Part shown: positions 1-5,562 of the stretch, piece after piece
Layout of the letters: each line of letters opens with the position of its first letter
How positions within the stretch are numbered: the stretch's first letter is position 1
Assembly (NCBI GenBank): GCA_023384025.1
Contig: JAHDXX010000076.1
Location: forward strand, 1 to 13,158
Reading direction: 5' to 3'
DNA: 13,158 nucleotides
Source of the DNA: Sphingomonadaceae bacterium
GTDB lineage: Bacteria; Pseudomonadota; Alphaproteobacteria; Sphingomonadales; Sphingomonadaceae
Notes under the pieces: generated by a model
What the model saw: only the letters and a program-made list of their open reading frames with translations
The model's database searches: none
Told to the model about the DNA's origin: nothing
Translations under genes and position numbers: made by a program

Positions 1-75
1 CGGCTGGGTCAGCTGGTAACCGGCAAGGCCGACGAACAGGGCAAACAGCCCGACCGGAATCCACCACCAGCGCAT
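1..75 (-). CDS. ccmG: CcmG/DsbE thiol-disulfide oxidoreductase, N-terminal fragment (3' part outside window)
   Basis: Only the first 25 codons are present; the gene runs off the left edge. The peptide begins MRWWWIPVGLFALFVG, a short start followed by one hydrophobic helix. This fits the membrane anchor or uncleaved signal of CcmG (DsbE), the periplasmic thioredoxin-like protein that reduces the CXXCH cysteines of apocytochrome c before haem ligation. The thioredoxin fold and its CXXC motif would lie outside the window, so the call rests on this N-terminus and on position directly after ccmF. The ATG overlaps the ccmF stop codon (TGATG), which suggests coupled translation. CcmI or CcmH would be alternatives, but CcmG is the usual gene after ccmF in alphaproteobacteria. 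Confidence 0.75.
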   Translation of the reverse strand, partial: MRWWWIPVGLFALFVGLAGYQLTQP

Positions 76-2021
76 CACGCCTTTGCCTCCCGCCGCCGTT
101 CCGCCACGCGTGCACGGACATGGCGGCGCTTGAGGTCTTCCGCCAGACGCCCGACCAGTGCCAGCACGCCGCCGAGCGCCACCAGCAGTCCGCCATACCA
201 GATCAGCGTAACCCACGGCTTCCACCACAGGCGCAGCTGCCAGCGGCCATCTTCCGCCTGGTTCCCGATTACCGCATAAAGCTGGCCGTTCCATCGGGTC
301 GCGAGAACGCTTTCCGTGGTTTCCTGAATGGGGGCCCAGAAAGTGCGCGCCTGCGGCCCGAGCGGGATCGGCTCGCCTCCCTCGTAGCTGGCCAGCAGGC
401 GCGCCTCGATCGCGGTCCAGTTCGGGCCTGCGACCGGCTCGACACCGGCAAGCGAAACCGTCCACGGCCCGACATCAGTGCTGCCGCCCACTTGCACCGC
501 TGCGAGCCGTTCCTTGGTAAAGGCGGTTTCGCTGGCCATGCCGTAAAGCGCCACCGCTACACCAAAGTGCGCGATGACCATGCCCCACACCGCCAGGGGT
601 ACCCGGCGCAGGTTGCGCCCGCGCAGCGGCAGGAAGCTTGCGATGGCGAGACCAATGGCAAAGGCCAGGCCGAGCAGAGGCAGGATGCCCGCCCCGCCCA
701 GCACCAGCACCAGTGCGAGCACCGCCACCGTTGCAGCAGCGACGATAGCCAGAGGCAGGCGAACCCGTTCCAGCTTGTCACGCCGCCACCGCAGCAAGGG
801 GCCAACCGCCATGATCGCCAGCATCGGGAAAGTGAAAATGGCGCCGACCGGGTTGAAATAGGGCGGCCCGACCGAAACCCTGACGTCGAATGCCTCAGTC
901 ACCAGCGGGTAGAGCGTGCCCATCAGCACGACGCCAAGGATTGCGCACAGCATCACGTTGTTGAACACCAGTGCACCTTCGCGGCTGGTCGTGGCGAAAC
1001 GCTCCCCTTCAGCCACGCTGCCGGCCCGCAGCGCAAACAGCACCAGCGCGCCCCCGATGTAGATCGTCAGCAAGGCGAGAATGAACGAGCCACGTTCCGG
1101 ATCGACCGCAAAGGCGTGGACGCTGGTGAGGATGCCCGAGCGCACCAGGAACGTCCCGACCATGCTCATGGAGAAGGCAACCACGCCCAGCATGATCGTC
1201 CAGGCGCGCAATGCGTCGCGTGCGGCGAGCACGCTGGCGGAATGCAGCAGCGCGGTCGCCGCCAGCCACGGCATGAGCGATGCATTCTCGACCGGGTCCC
1301 AGAACCACCACCCGCCCCAGCCGAGCTCGTAGTATGCCCAATACGAACCCGCGGTGATGCCGATTGTCAGGAACACCCATGCACCCAGTACCCACGGACG
1401 CATCGCGCGGGCAAAGTCCGGCGTAACCTGCCGTGTCAGCAAGGCGCCGACAGCAAAACTGAATGCCACCGACAGGCCGACATAGCCGAAATAGAGTGTC
1501 GGCGGATGGAACGCGAGGCCGATGTCCTGCAACAAAGGATTGAGCCCGAGGCCCTCGACCGCGGGCTGCGGCAGGCGCTCAAACGGGTTCGAGCTGAGCA
1601 GCAGGAAGGCATAGAATCCGAGCCCGACGAATGCCTGCGCGCCGAGCGTTGCCATCATGGTCTTTTCCGGCAAGCGCCGCTCGACCCAGGCGATAAGGCC
1701 GCCGGCCATGGCCATGACGGTGATCCACAGCAGCATCGAACCTTCGTGGTTGCCCCATGCCCCTGCCAGCTTGAAGACCATCGGCTTCATCGAGTGCGAA
1801 TTCATCGCCACCAGCTTGACCGACAGGTCGGTGATCATGAACAGCCACAGCAGCATCACGAAAGCGAAAGCGCACAGCACCCCCTGCACAACCGCTGCCG
1901 GGCGCACCAGGCTGGCGAGCTCCCCTGCGGGATTGCGCACCGCCGCGAACCCGGCGATCAGCTGCAGCGCCGCCAGGGCAGCCGCCAGCCACAGGGCAGC
2001 AAGACCCAGCTCGGCAATCAT
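75..2021 (-). CDS. ccmF: Cytochrome c haem lyase subunit CcmF
   Basis: 648-residue integral membrane protein, the usual length for CcmF, the haem-handling core of the CcmFHI ligase that attaches haem to apocytochrome c at the periplasmic face. The WWD signature WGGWWFWDPVEN lies at about residues 235-246. Four histidines of the family are visible: in AFHPPTLY (about 172), LLHSAS (about 260), SVHAFA (about 302) and IAHFGV (about 485). Many hydrophobic helices alternate with short loops, and a larger soluble segment at about 490-600 precedes the last helix. I take the ATG at 2021 as start: GAGGAG lies 8 nt upstream and the ATG overlaps the ccmE stop (TGATG). A TTG one codon earlier is possible but less likely. 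The stop overlaps the ccmG start in the same TGATG form. Confidence 0.97.
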   Translation of the reverse strand: MIAELGLAALWLAAALAALQLIAGFAAVRNPAGELASLVRPAAVVQGVLCAFAFVMLLWLFMITDLSVKLVAMNSHSMKPMVFKLAGAWGNHEGSMLLWITVMAMAGGLIAWVERRLPEKTMMATLGAQAFVGLGFYAFLLLSSNPFERLPQPAVEGLGLNPLLQDIGLAFHPPTLYFGYVGLSVAFSFAVGALLTRQVTPDFARAMRPWVLGAWVFLTIGITAGSYWAYYELGWGGWWFWDPVENASLMPWLAATALLHSASVLAARDALRAWTIMLGVVAFSMSMVGTFLVRSGILTSVHAFAVDPERGSFILALLTIYIGGALVLFALRAGSVAEGERFATTSREGALVFNNVMLCAILGVVLMGTLYPLVTEAFDVRVSVGPPYFNPVGAIFTFPMLAIMAVGPLLRWRRDKLERVRLPLAIVAAATVAVLALVLVLGGAGILPLLGLAFAIGLAIASFLPLRGRNLRRVPLAVWGMVIAHFGVAVALYGMASETAFTKERLAAVQVGGSTDVGPWTVSLAGVEPVAGPNWTAIEARLLASYEGGEPIPLGPQARTFWAPIQETTESVLATRWNGQLYAVIGNQAEDGRWQLRLWWKPWVTLIWYGGLLVALGGVLALVGRLAEDLKRRHVRARVAERRREAKA

Positions 2022-2479
2022 CAATAGGTCTCCTCGACGACAGCCGCCTGCTGGTGCTGGCTCATTTCCTGCAATTCGCGCGGAACGTAATTCTCGTCAT
2101 GTTTGGCGAGCAGGTTGTCGGCGATGAACACTCCGTCCGGTCCCATCTTGCCTTCTGCCACCACGCCCGACCCTTCAACGAACAGGTCCGGCAGGATGCC
2201 GGTAAAGCGGACCGGCACTTTCGCCGCATCCTTGTCTGTCACGGAGAACGACACGGTCACGCCATCGGCCAGCGTCTTAAGGCTGCCTTCCTCGACCATA
2301 CCGCCGAGCCGCACGGGCTGCCCGACTTCGGGCGGATCAGCCACCATCTGGGCAGGCAGGTAGAAGTAATTTGCCTGGTTGCGCAGCGCCCAGGCCGCAA
2401 GCAGACCCGCGCCGACAAGTGCGACGAGGGCAATGACGATGAGCACCAGTCGCTGGTGCTTGGCTTTGAGGGCGTTCAT
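2021..2479 (-). CDS. ccmE: Periplasmic haem chaperone CcmE
   Basis: 152 residues. CcmE receives haem from CcmC on a histidine, holds it covalently and delivers it to CcmF. A signal-anchor helix (about residues 10-31) follows a basic N-terminus. An OB-fold beta domain follows, with typical stretches VRLGGMVEEGS and VPVRFTGILPDLF. The haem attachment site is intact: LAKHDENYVP places the covalent haem ligand at His127 and the conserved Tyr at 131 (HxxxY). The C-terminal tail after the motif is Glu/Gln-rich and probably flexible. The start overlaps the ccmD stop by 4 nt (ATGA), and its own stop overlaps ccmF as TGATG, so translation of the cluster is probably coupled. Confidence 0.97.
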   Translation of the reverse strand: MNALKAKHQRLVLIVIALVALVGAGLLAAWALRNQANYFYLPAQMVADPPEVGQPVRLGGMVEEGSLKTLADGVTVSFSVTDKDAAKVPVRFTGILPDLFVEGSGVVAEGKMGPDGVFIADNLLAKHDENYVPRELQEMSQHQQAAVVEETY

Positions 2480-2628
2480 TCGCGTGCTGTCTCCTTGCGG
2501 GCGGCGTCCCGTCGCCTTTCAGCGCGCCGCATGGCAATCCAGCTCCACCCCACCATTACCAAAGTGCCCAGTACGGCTACCGCGTAAGCGGCGAGCACGA
2601 ATGGCCACTGATCCAGTCCTTCGCGCAT
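2476..2628 (-). CDS. ccmD: Haem exporter protein CcmD (small membrane protein)
   Basis: 50-residue protein too short for most gene finders. It begins MREGLDQWPFVLAAYAVAVLG, giving one transmembrane helix (about residues 9-32) with an N-terminal aromatic patch, followed by a strongly basic tail (MRRAERRRDAARK). This layout is typical of CcmD, which stabilises the CcmABC-CcmE complex and is needed for release of holo-CcmE. Position between ccmC and ccmE is the standard one. The ATG overlaps the ccmC stop (TGATG), and the stop overlaps the ccmE start by 4 nt. CcmD sequences are poorly conserved, so size, topology and place carry the call. Confidence 0.93.
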   Translation of the reverse strand: MREGLDQWPFVLAAYAVAVLGTLVMVGWSWIAMRRAERRRDAARKETARE

Positions 2629-3350
2629 CAGGCTGCCTCCAGCGCCTTGCGCCGCAAGCGCGCTTCGGCCTGCACATCCGCCAGCAGCGCGCGCATCCGC
2701 GCCAGCACCACACCGCCGAACAGTAGTGAAAAACCGATCACCGCCACCAGCAGCGGCACGAGGAATTCCGGGTCGATCGCGCTCTTGCCCACTGTGATGC
2801 TGGGGGGCTGGTGGAGCGAGTTCCACCACACAACGGAACGGTTGATGATCGGAATGTTGATCGCGCCCACAAGACCGAAAATCGCCGGGATGCGCTGGGA
2901 AACCCCTTCACGCTCGGCAGCCTGCGCCAGGGCAATGTAACCGAAGTAGAGGAACAGCAGCACCAGCATGCTGGTAAGGCGGCCATCCCATTCCCACCAT
3001 GTACCCCAGGTCGGGCGTCCCCAGATCGACCCGGTGGCAAGACAGATGGCCGTAAATACTGCGCCCGGCACTGCGGCCGCGCGCGCTGCAAGCGCAGCCA
3101 GCGGATGGCGCCAGATCAGGAACACCGCGCTCGACACGGCGATGGCAGTCCACCCGCCCATTCCCAGCCACGCTGTCGGGACATGGACGAAGAGGATCCG
3201 CACGGTCTCGCCCATCAGGCGATCAGGCGGAACCGAGGTCATGCCCCACACGAGTGCGCCCCCGGCAGTCACCAGCCCGCTGACCAGCAGCAGGGGGGTA
3301 AGCCAGGAAGCGAGCGCCAGGAAGCGCTTAGGGTTCGCAAAGCCGTGCAT
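2628..3350 (-). CDS. ccmC: Haem transporter/haem-handling protein CcmC
   Basis: 240-residue membrane protein with about six helices that presents haem to CcmE. The WWD motif WGTWWEWD is at residues 115-122, and the two axial histidines of the family are present in FVHVP (His56) and SLHQPPS (His180). Length and spacing match CcmC. I chose the ATG at 3350 because it begins MHGFANPKRFLALASW, the typical CcmC N-terminus. A TTG at 3395 would add 15 residues (RGKAAPAKPLPDS-like) but has no ribosome binding site. Neither start has a strong Shine-Dalgarno sequence. No ccmA or ccmB lies upstream; they must be elsewhere in the genome. The stop overlaps ccmD as TGATG. Confidence 0.96.
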   Translation of the reverse strand: MHGFANPKRFLALASWLTPLLLVSGLVTAGGALVWGMTSVPPDRLMGETVRILFVHVPTAWLGMGGWTAIAVSSAVFLIWRHPLAALAARAAAVPGAVFTAICLATGSIWGRPTWGTWWEWDGRLTSMLVLLFLYFGYIALAQAAEREGVSQRIPAIFGLVGAINIPIINRSVVWWNSLHQPPSITVGKSAIDPEFLVPLLVAVIGFSLLFGGVVLARMRALLADVQAEARLRRKALEAA

Positions 3351-3375
3351 GAAACTGTCCGGCAGGGGTTTGGCA

Positions 3376-3397
3376 GGGGCAGCCTTGCCCCGCAAGG
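3376..3397 (-). promoter_or_regulatory. Two mutually exclusive small hairpins between the dehydrogenase gene and ccmC
   Basis: In the 54-nt gap before the ccmC ATG, GCAAGG/CCTTGC can pair with a CCC loop (3383-3397). TGCCCC/GGGGCA can pair with a 4-nt loop (3376-3391). They share bases, so only one can form at a time. No T-tract follows on the minus strand, so this does not look like a terminator, and read-through into ccmC is plausible. A regulatory role is inference only; the GC-rich context makes chance pairing common. Confidence 0.25.
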
Positions 3398-3404
3398 GTG
3401 CGAA

Positions 3405-4436
3405 TCAGCGCCCGATCAGTTTTTGCGCCATCCGGTCGGCTACGCTGTCCGGAGTTGCACCGGTAGCCTCGCTTTCCTGCCACACTGCTTCGAGCCGATC
3501 CGGGATACGATCGATCCGCGCATTGATCTCGTCATCACCCGCCCCGTCGATATGGCGCAGGACATTGATGATCCCGCCCGCGTTGATGACATAGTCGGGC
3601 GCGTAGAGGATACCGCGATCCTGCAGCAGGCGCCCTTCCGATCCGGTCGCCAGCTGGTTGTTGGCACCGCCCGCAACCACGCGGGTCCGCAGGGTGGCAA
3701 TGGATTGTTCGGTAAGGATCGCGCCCAGCGCGCAGGGGCTGACAATATCCGCCTCAAACGACAGGATCTCTTCTTTCGCCACTGCGCGTCCGCCCAGTTC
3801 GTCCGCAAGGGCGATGGCGCGGGCATGGTCCATGTCAGCCAGGATCAGGTCTGCGCCATCTGCTGCCAGATAACGCGCAAGCCCCCCACCCACGCTGCCG
3901 ACGCCCTGTATCGCGACCCGCACGCCCTTCATGTCGGATGTACCGAGCGCCCGCTGCGCCGCTGCCTTGACACCGAGGTAGACCCCGCGCGCGGTATAGG
4001 GCCCGGGGTCCCCCCCTTGCCCGGGGAGACCGGCGACATGGGCAGTGTGCTGTGACAGGCTCACCATGTCGGCTTCGCTCATGCCGACATCCTGCGCGGT
4101 GATATACTTCCCGCCCAGCCCGTCGACTGCGCGCGCAAAGGCCGCCAGCAACTCCGGCGTCTTCGTCCGCGCCGCATCGGCCAGGATCACGGCCTTGCCC
4201 CCGCCCGCCGGCAATCCGGCCATGGCGTTCTTGTAGCTCATTCCCCGGCTGAGGCGCAGGGCATCGCGCATGCCCGCTGCCGGATCGGCATAGTGCCAGA
4301 ACCGCGTTCCGCCCGCAGCGGGCCCGAGATGGGTCGAATGAATCGCAATGAGGGCCGTCAGTCCGCTGGCTGCATCCCGCACGAACAGCACCTGCTCGTG
4401 ATCGTCGAAATCCGGTTCGGTCCAGAAAGCGGTCAT
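3405..4436 (-). CDS. Leucine dehydrogenase family protein (Glu/Leu/Phe/Val dehydrogenase)
   Basis: 343 residues, close to the 350-365 of leucine dehydrogenases. The family catalyses NAD-dependent reversible oxidative deamination of a branched-chain or aromatic L-amino acid to the 2-oxo acid and ammonium in the cytoplasm. Visible motifs: substrate and catalytic lysines in SYKNA (Lys69) and AGGGKAVI (Lys81), the catalytic aspartate in TAQDVGMS (Asp116), and a Rossmann loop GVGSVG at 178-183 ending in an acidic ILADMD (Asp201), which favours NAD. GGANNQL (256-262) and VINAGGIINV (283-292) are typical of the leucine/valine branch. Start: an ATG at 4436 beginning MTAFW; an upstream extension would run into tRNA-His. 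It follows the tRNA by 42 nt on the same strand and precedes ccmC by 54 nt. Phenylalanine or valine dehydrogenase activity cannot be excluded. Confidence 0.93.
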   Translation of the reverse strand: MTAFWTEPDFDDHEQVLFVRDAASGLTALIAIHSTHLGPAAGGTRFWHYADPAAGMRDALRLSRGMSYKNAMAGLPAGGGKAVILADAARTKTPELLAAFARAVDGLGGKYITAQDVGMSEADMVSLSQHTAHVAGLPGQGGDPGPYTARGVYLGVKAAAQRALGTSDMKGVRVAIQGVGSVGGGLARYLAADGADLILADMDHARAIALADELGGRAVAKEEILSFEADIVSPCALGAILTEQSIATLRTRVVAGGANNQLATGSEGRLLQDRGILYAPDYVINAGGIINVLRHIDGAGDDEINARIDRIPDRLEAVWQESEATGATPDSVADRMAQKLIGR

Positions 4437-4478
4437 CGCAATTACGCCCCGTTGCGCGGCCGACCTGCAGGAGCAAAA

Positions 4479-4556
4479 TGGGGCGATCGACGGGGTTCGA
4501 ACCCGCGACCTCCGGTACCACAAACCGGCGCTCTAACCAACTGAGCTACGATCGCC
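4479..4556 (-). tRNA. tRNA-His (anticodon GTG)
   Basis: A full cloverleaf can be read. G-1 at 4556 faces C73. The acceptor stem GCGATCG/CGATCGC is 7 bp, then U8 A9, the D-stem GCTC/GAGC, the anticodon stem CCGGT/ACCGG with loop TTGTGGT (anticodon GTG at 4521-4519), and the T-arm with GGTTCGAACC. The 3' CCA is encoded at 4481-4479. The extra 5' guanylate opposite C73, the classic histidine identity element, is thus encoded. This matters because several alphaproteobacterial orders (Rhizobiales, Rhodobacterales, Caulobacterales) have lost it. Confidence 0.97.
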
Positions 4557-4560
4557 ACAT

Positions 4561-4599
4561 GCCCCTGCTGCGGGCCATTGCCCGGCCGCAGGAAGGGGC
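4561..4599 (-). other. GC-rich hairpin directly upstream of tRNA-His
   Basis: On the minus strand GCCCCT pairs with AGGGGC and CTGCGG with CCGCAG, with a small internal loop and a further short inner pairing, giving an imperfect stem of about 12-14 bp. It ends 4 nt before the tRNA 5' end. Part of it may lie upstream of the transcript start if the proposed promoter is right, so only the inner stem may exist in the precursor RNA. Confidence 0.5.
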
Positions 4600-4627
4600 C
4601 TGTTACGCCACGTCGCGCCCCGGTCAA
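4600..4627 (-). promoter_or_regulatory. Putative sigma70-type promoter of tRNA-His
   Basis: On the minus strand TTGACC (4627-4622, five of six matches to TTGACA) and TAACAG (4605-4600, three of six to TATAAT) are 16 nt apart. Transcription would start near 4593, giving a leader of roughly 37 nt before the tRNA. No other promoter-like sequence is seen before the dehydrogenase gene, so this promoter may also feed that gene and the ccm genes. Confidence 0.4.
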
Positions 4628-4791
4628 GGGGTGGGAGCAGCGGGAGCGGCCTGTTGCACAAGGCAGCGCATTTGGGAAGCGAAAAACTTGCGCAACCAAC
4701 CGCCGCGCAAGATTCTTGCCCGGTGCCCTCGCGGCTATCGCGCAGCCACCTGCTGCCTGCGAATCCCGGGGCGCTGCCCGACTGGCCAATT

Positions 4792-4805
4792 TTGATTCAC
4801 ATCAA
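4792..4805. promoter_or_regulatory. Perfect FNR/Anr-type operator (TTGAT-N4-ATCAA)
   Basis: The 14-mer TTGATTCACATCAA matches the FNR consensus at all ten specified bases and is a perfect palindrome in its half-sites. Its centre is at 4798.5. A weak -10 element TAGTTT lies at 4827-4832, so a start near 4839 would put the centre at about -41, the class II activator position. The box therefore probably activates the plus-strand DksA-like gene (ATG at 4863) when oxygen is low. A Crp/Fnr relative such as FnrL, Anr or Dnr could be the binder. Confidence 0.7.
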
Positions 4806-4862
4806 GGAAACCGTCCGGTGATCGGCTAGTTTGAGCAGACAGAACAACAGAAAGGACCGGGC

Positions 4863-5180
4863 ATGCCCGATTTTGCAGAACTGGAGCAGGCGCTGAAGAC
4901 CCGTCTTGCTGACCTCACCGCACGGGCAGAAGGGCTGGAAGACGATTTGCGCCAGCCACTTGATGCCGACTGGGAGGAGCAGGCAGTCGATCTGGCCGAC
5001 GACGAAGCTCTCGCCGGAGTCGATGAGGTGCTGCGGCAGGAAATCGTGCAGATCCGCGCCGCGCTGGGCCGAATTGCCAACGGCACCTATGGCACTTGTG
5101 CAGTCTGCGGCGAGGACATTGACCTTGGTCGCCTCAAGGCCCGCCCGATCGCGACCCGCTGCATTGCCCACGCGGCCTGA
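4863..5180 (+). CDS. DksA/TraR-type zinc-finger protein, short form
   Basis: 105 residues, shorter than DksA (about 150) and closer to the TraR-like small members, which bind the RNA polymerase secondary channel and alter promoter-complex stability. A helical, probably coiled-coil N-terminus (about 1-70) carries AVDLA at 41-45. The Asp43-x-Ala45 pair resembles the DxA of the DksA coiled-coil tip. The zinc finger is CAVCGEDIDLGRLKARP followed by RCIAH, that is C79, C82, C100 and H103 (CxxC-x17-CxxH). The fourth ligand is His where most relatives have Cys. The start ATG at 4863 has AAGGA 6 nt upstream. A perfect FNR-type box lies 57 nt before the ATG. The gene is monocistronic and converges on rpmE over a shared terminator. 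The family call is firm; the regulatory target is unknown. Confidence 0.9.
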   Translation: MPDFAELEQALKTRLADLTARAEGLEDDLRQPLDADWEEQAVDLADDEALAGVDEVLRQEIVQIRAALGRIANGTYGTCAVCGEDIDLGRLKARPIATRCIAHAA

Positions 5181-5187
5181 AACGACA

Positions 5188-5213
5188 AAGGGCGGCCGTT
5201 GCGGGCCGCCCTT
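5188..5213. terminator. Bidirectional rho-independent terminator between the DksA-like gene and rpmE
   Basis: A 10-bp GC-rich perfect stem, AAGGGCGGCC with GGCCGCCCTT, has a 6-nt loop and starts 8 nt after the plus-strand stop codon. On the minus strand the stem is followed by TTTGTCGTTT, a fair U-tract for rpmE. On the plus strand the tail is weaker (CTTCTG). A second stem, GAAGAAC/GTTCTTC with a 5-nt loop (5230-5248), straddles the rpmE stop codon. Confidence 0.85.
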
Positions 5214-5238
5214 CTGAATGCAGTTCGCGGAAGAACGA

Positions 5239-5466
5239 TCAGTTCTTCTTGAGGCTGAGCCCGCCGAAACGCTTGTTGAACGCAGCCACGCGGCCACCTT
5301 CCTGGATCTGCTGCTTGCCGCCGGTCCAGGCCGGGTGGCTGAGCGGATCGATTTCAAGCGACATCACATCGCCTTCCTTGCCCCAGGTGGAGCGGGTCTG
5401 ATACTCGGTGCCATCGGTCATCTTGACCGTGATCATGTGGTAATCGGGGTGACCTTCGGCCTTCAT
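5239..5466 (-). CDS. rpmE: 50S ribosomal protein L31 (bL31, zinc-free type)
   Basis: 75 residues beginning MKAEGHPDYHMITVKMTDGT, with EYQTRSTWGKEGD, a DPLSHPAWTGG segment and the C-terminal FNKRFGGL, all typical of bL31, which bridges the 50S central protuberance and the 30S head. There is no cysteine, so this is the zinc-independent (C-) form usual in many alphaproteobacteria, and no zinc-regulated paralogue switch can be read from it. The start ATG at 5466 has GAAGGA 8 nt upstream. The gene stands alone, with its own leader and a terminator shared with the convergent gene. A 7-bp hairpin in the leader may serve regulation; bL31 is known to autoregulate in E. coli. Confidence 0.95.
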   Translation of the reverse strand: MKAEGHPDYHMITVKMTDGTEYQTRSTWGKEGDVMSLEIDPLSHPAWTGGKQQIQEGGRVAAFNKRFGGLSLKKN

Positions 5467-5489
5467 GATGTCTGTCCTTCGTAGCCTGT

Positions 5490-5507
5490 GCCCGGTTCCG
5501 ACCGGGC
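5490..5507 (-). promoter_or_regulatory. Hairpin in the rpmE 5' leader
   Basis: GCCCGGT and ACCGGGC form a perfect 7-bp stem with a CGGA tetraloop on the minus-strand RNA, ending 23 nt before the rpmE ATG and just before the GAAGGA ribosome binding site region. The place fits a ribosomal-protein leader element, but no known leader family is recognised. Confidence 0.45.
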
Positions 5508-5530
5508 GTGCTGTGATCGGGAAAGCGGCG

Positions 5531-5559
5531 CCCCTACAGAGGATGCCGCGATTTGGCAA
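5531..5559 (-). promoter_or_regulatory. Possible rpmE promoter
   Basis: On the minus strand TTGCCA (5559-5554, five of six to the -35 consensus) is followed after 17 nt by TAGGGG (5536-5531), a poor -10. The -35 falls at the very 3' edge of the intergenic region after the hydroxyacid dehydrogenase gene. It is the only candidate seen upstream of rpmE. Confidence 0.3.
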
Positions 5560-5562
5560 GAA

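Larger units (their letters stand above)
4557..4862. other. 306-base gene-free region between tRNA-His (-) and the DksA-like gene (+)
   Basis: This divergent intergenic region holds a probable promoter for the tRNA (4600-4627), a GC-rich hairpin next to the tRNA 5' end (4561-4599), a small odd-centred palindrome GCAAGATTCTTGC at 4707-4719 of unknown meaning, and a perfect FNR-type site at 4792-4805 before the plus-strand gene. I see no coding potential: frames open on both strands here run into antisense of the tRNA and do not resemble proteins. Confidence 0.8.

Noticed and set aside
120..2027. 635-residue plus-strand open frame opposite ccmF
   Set aside because: The minus strand encodes unmistakable CcmF with WWD and histidine motifs. 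The antisense product is rich in Gln, His and Arg with no recognisable domain.
3350..3395. TTG start at 3395 extending CcmC by 15 residues
   Set aside because: No ribosome binding site, and the extension is unlike CcmC N-termini. The ATG at 3350 gives normal length.
4479..4556. Reading the tRNA-His without G-1 (acceptor starting at 4556, discriminator at 4481)
   Set aside because: That fold displaces U8/A9 and leaves CCA broken. The fold with G-1 gives correct U8 A9, C73 and an encoded CCA.
4707..4719. Palindrome GCAAGATTCTTGC
   Set aside because: It is short, odd-centred, not near a promoter element and matches no operator I know; kept only as a note in the intergenic entry.
4293..4829. 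Plus- and minus-strand open frames across the tRNA with peptides such as GSNPRPPVPQ or GRGFEPRRSP
   Set aside because: These are the well-known false proteins read through tRNA genes in sense or antisense. The tRNA cloverleaf explains the sequence.
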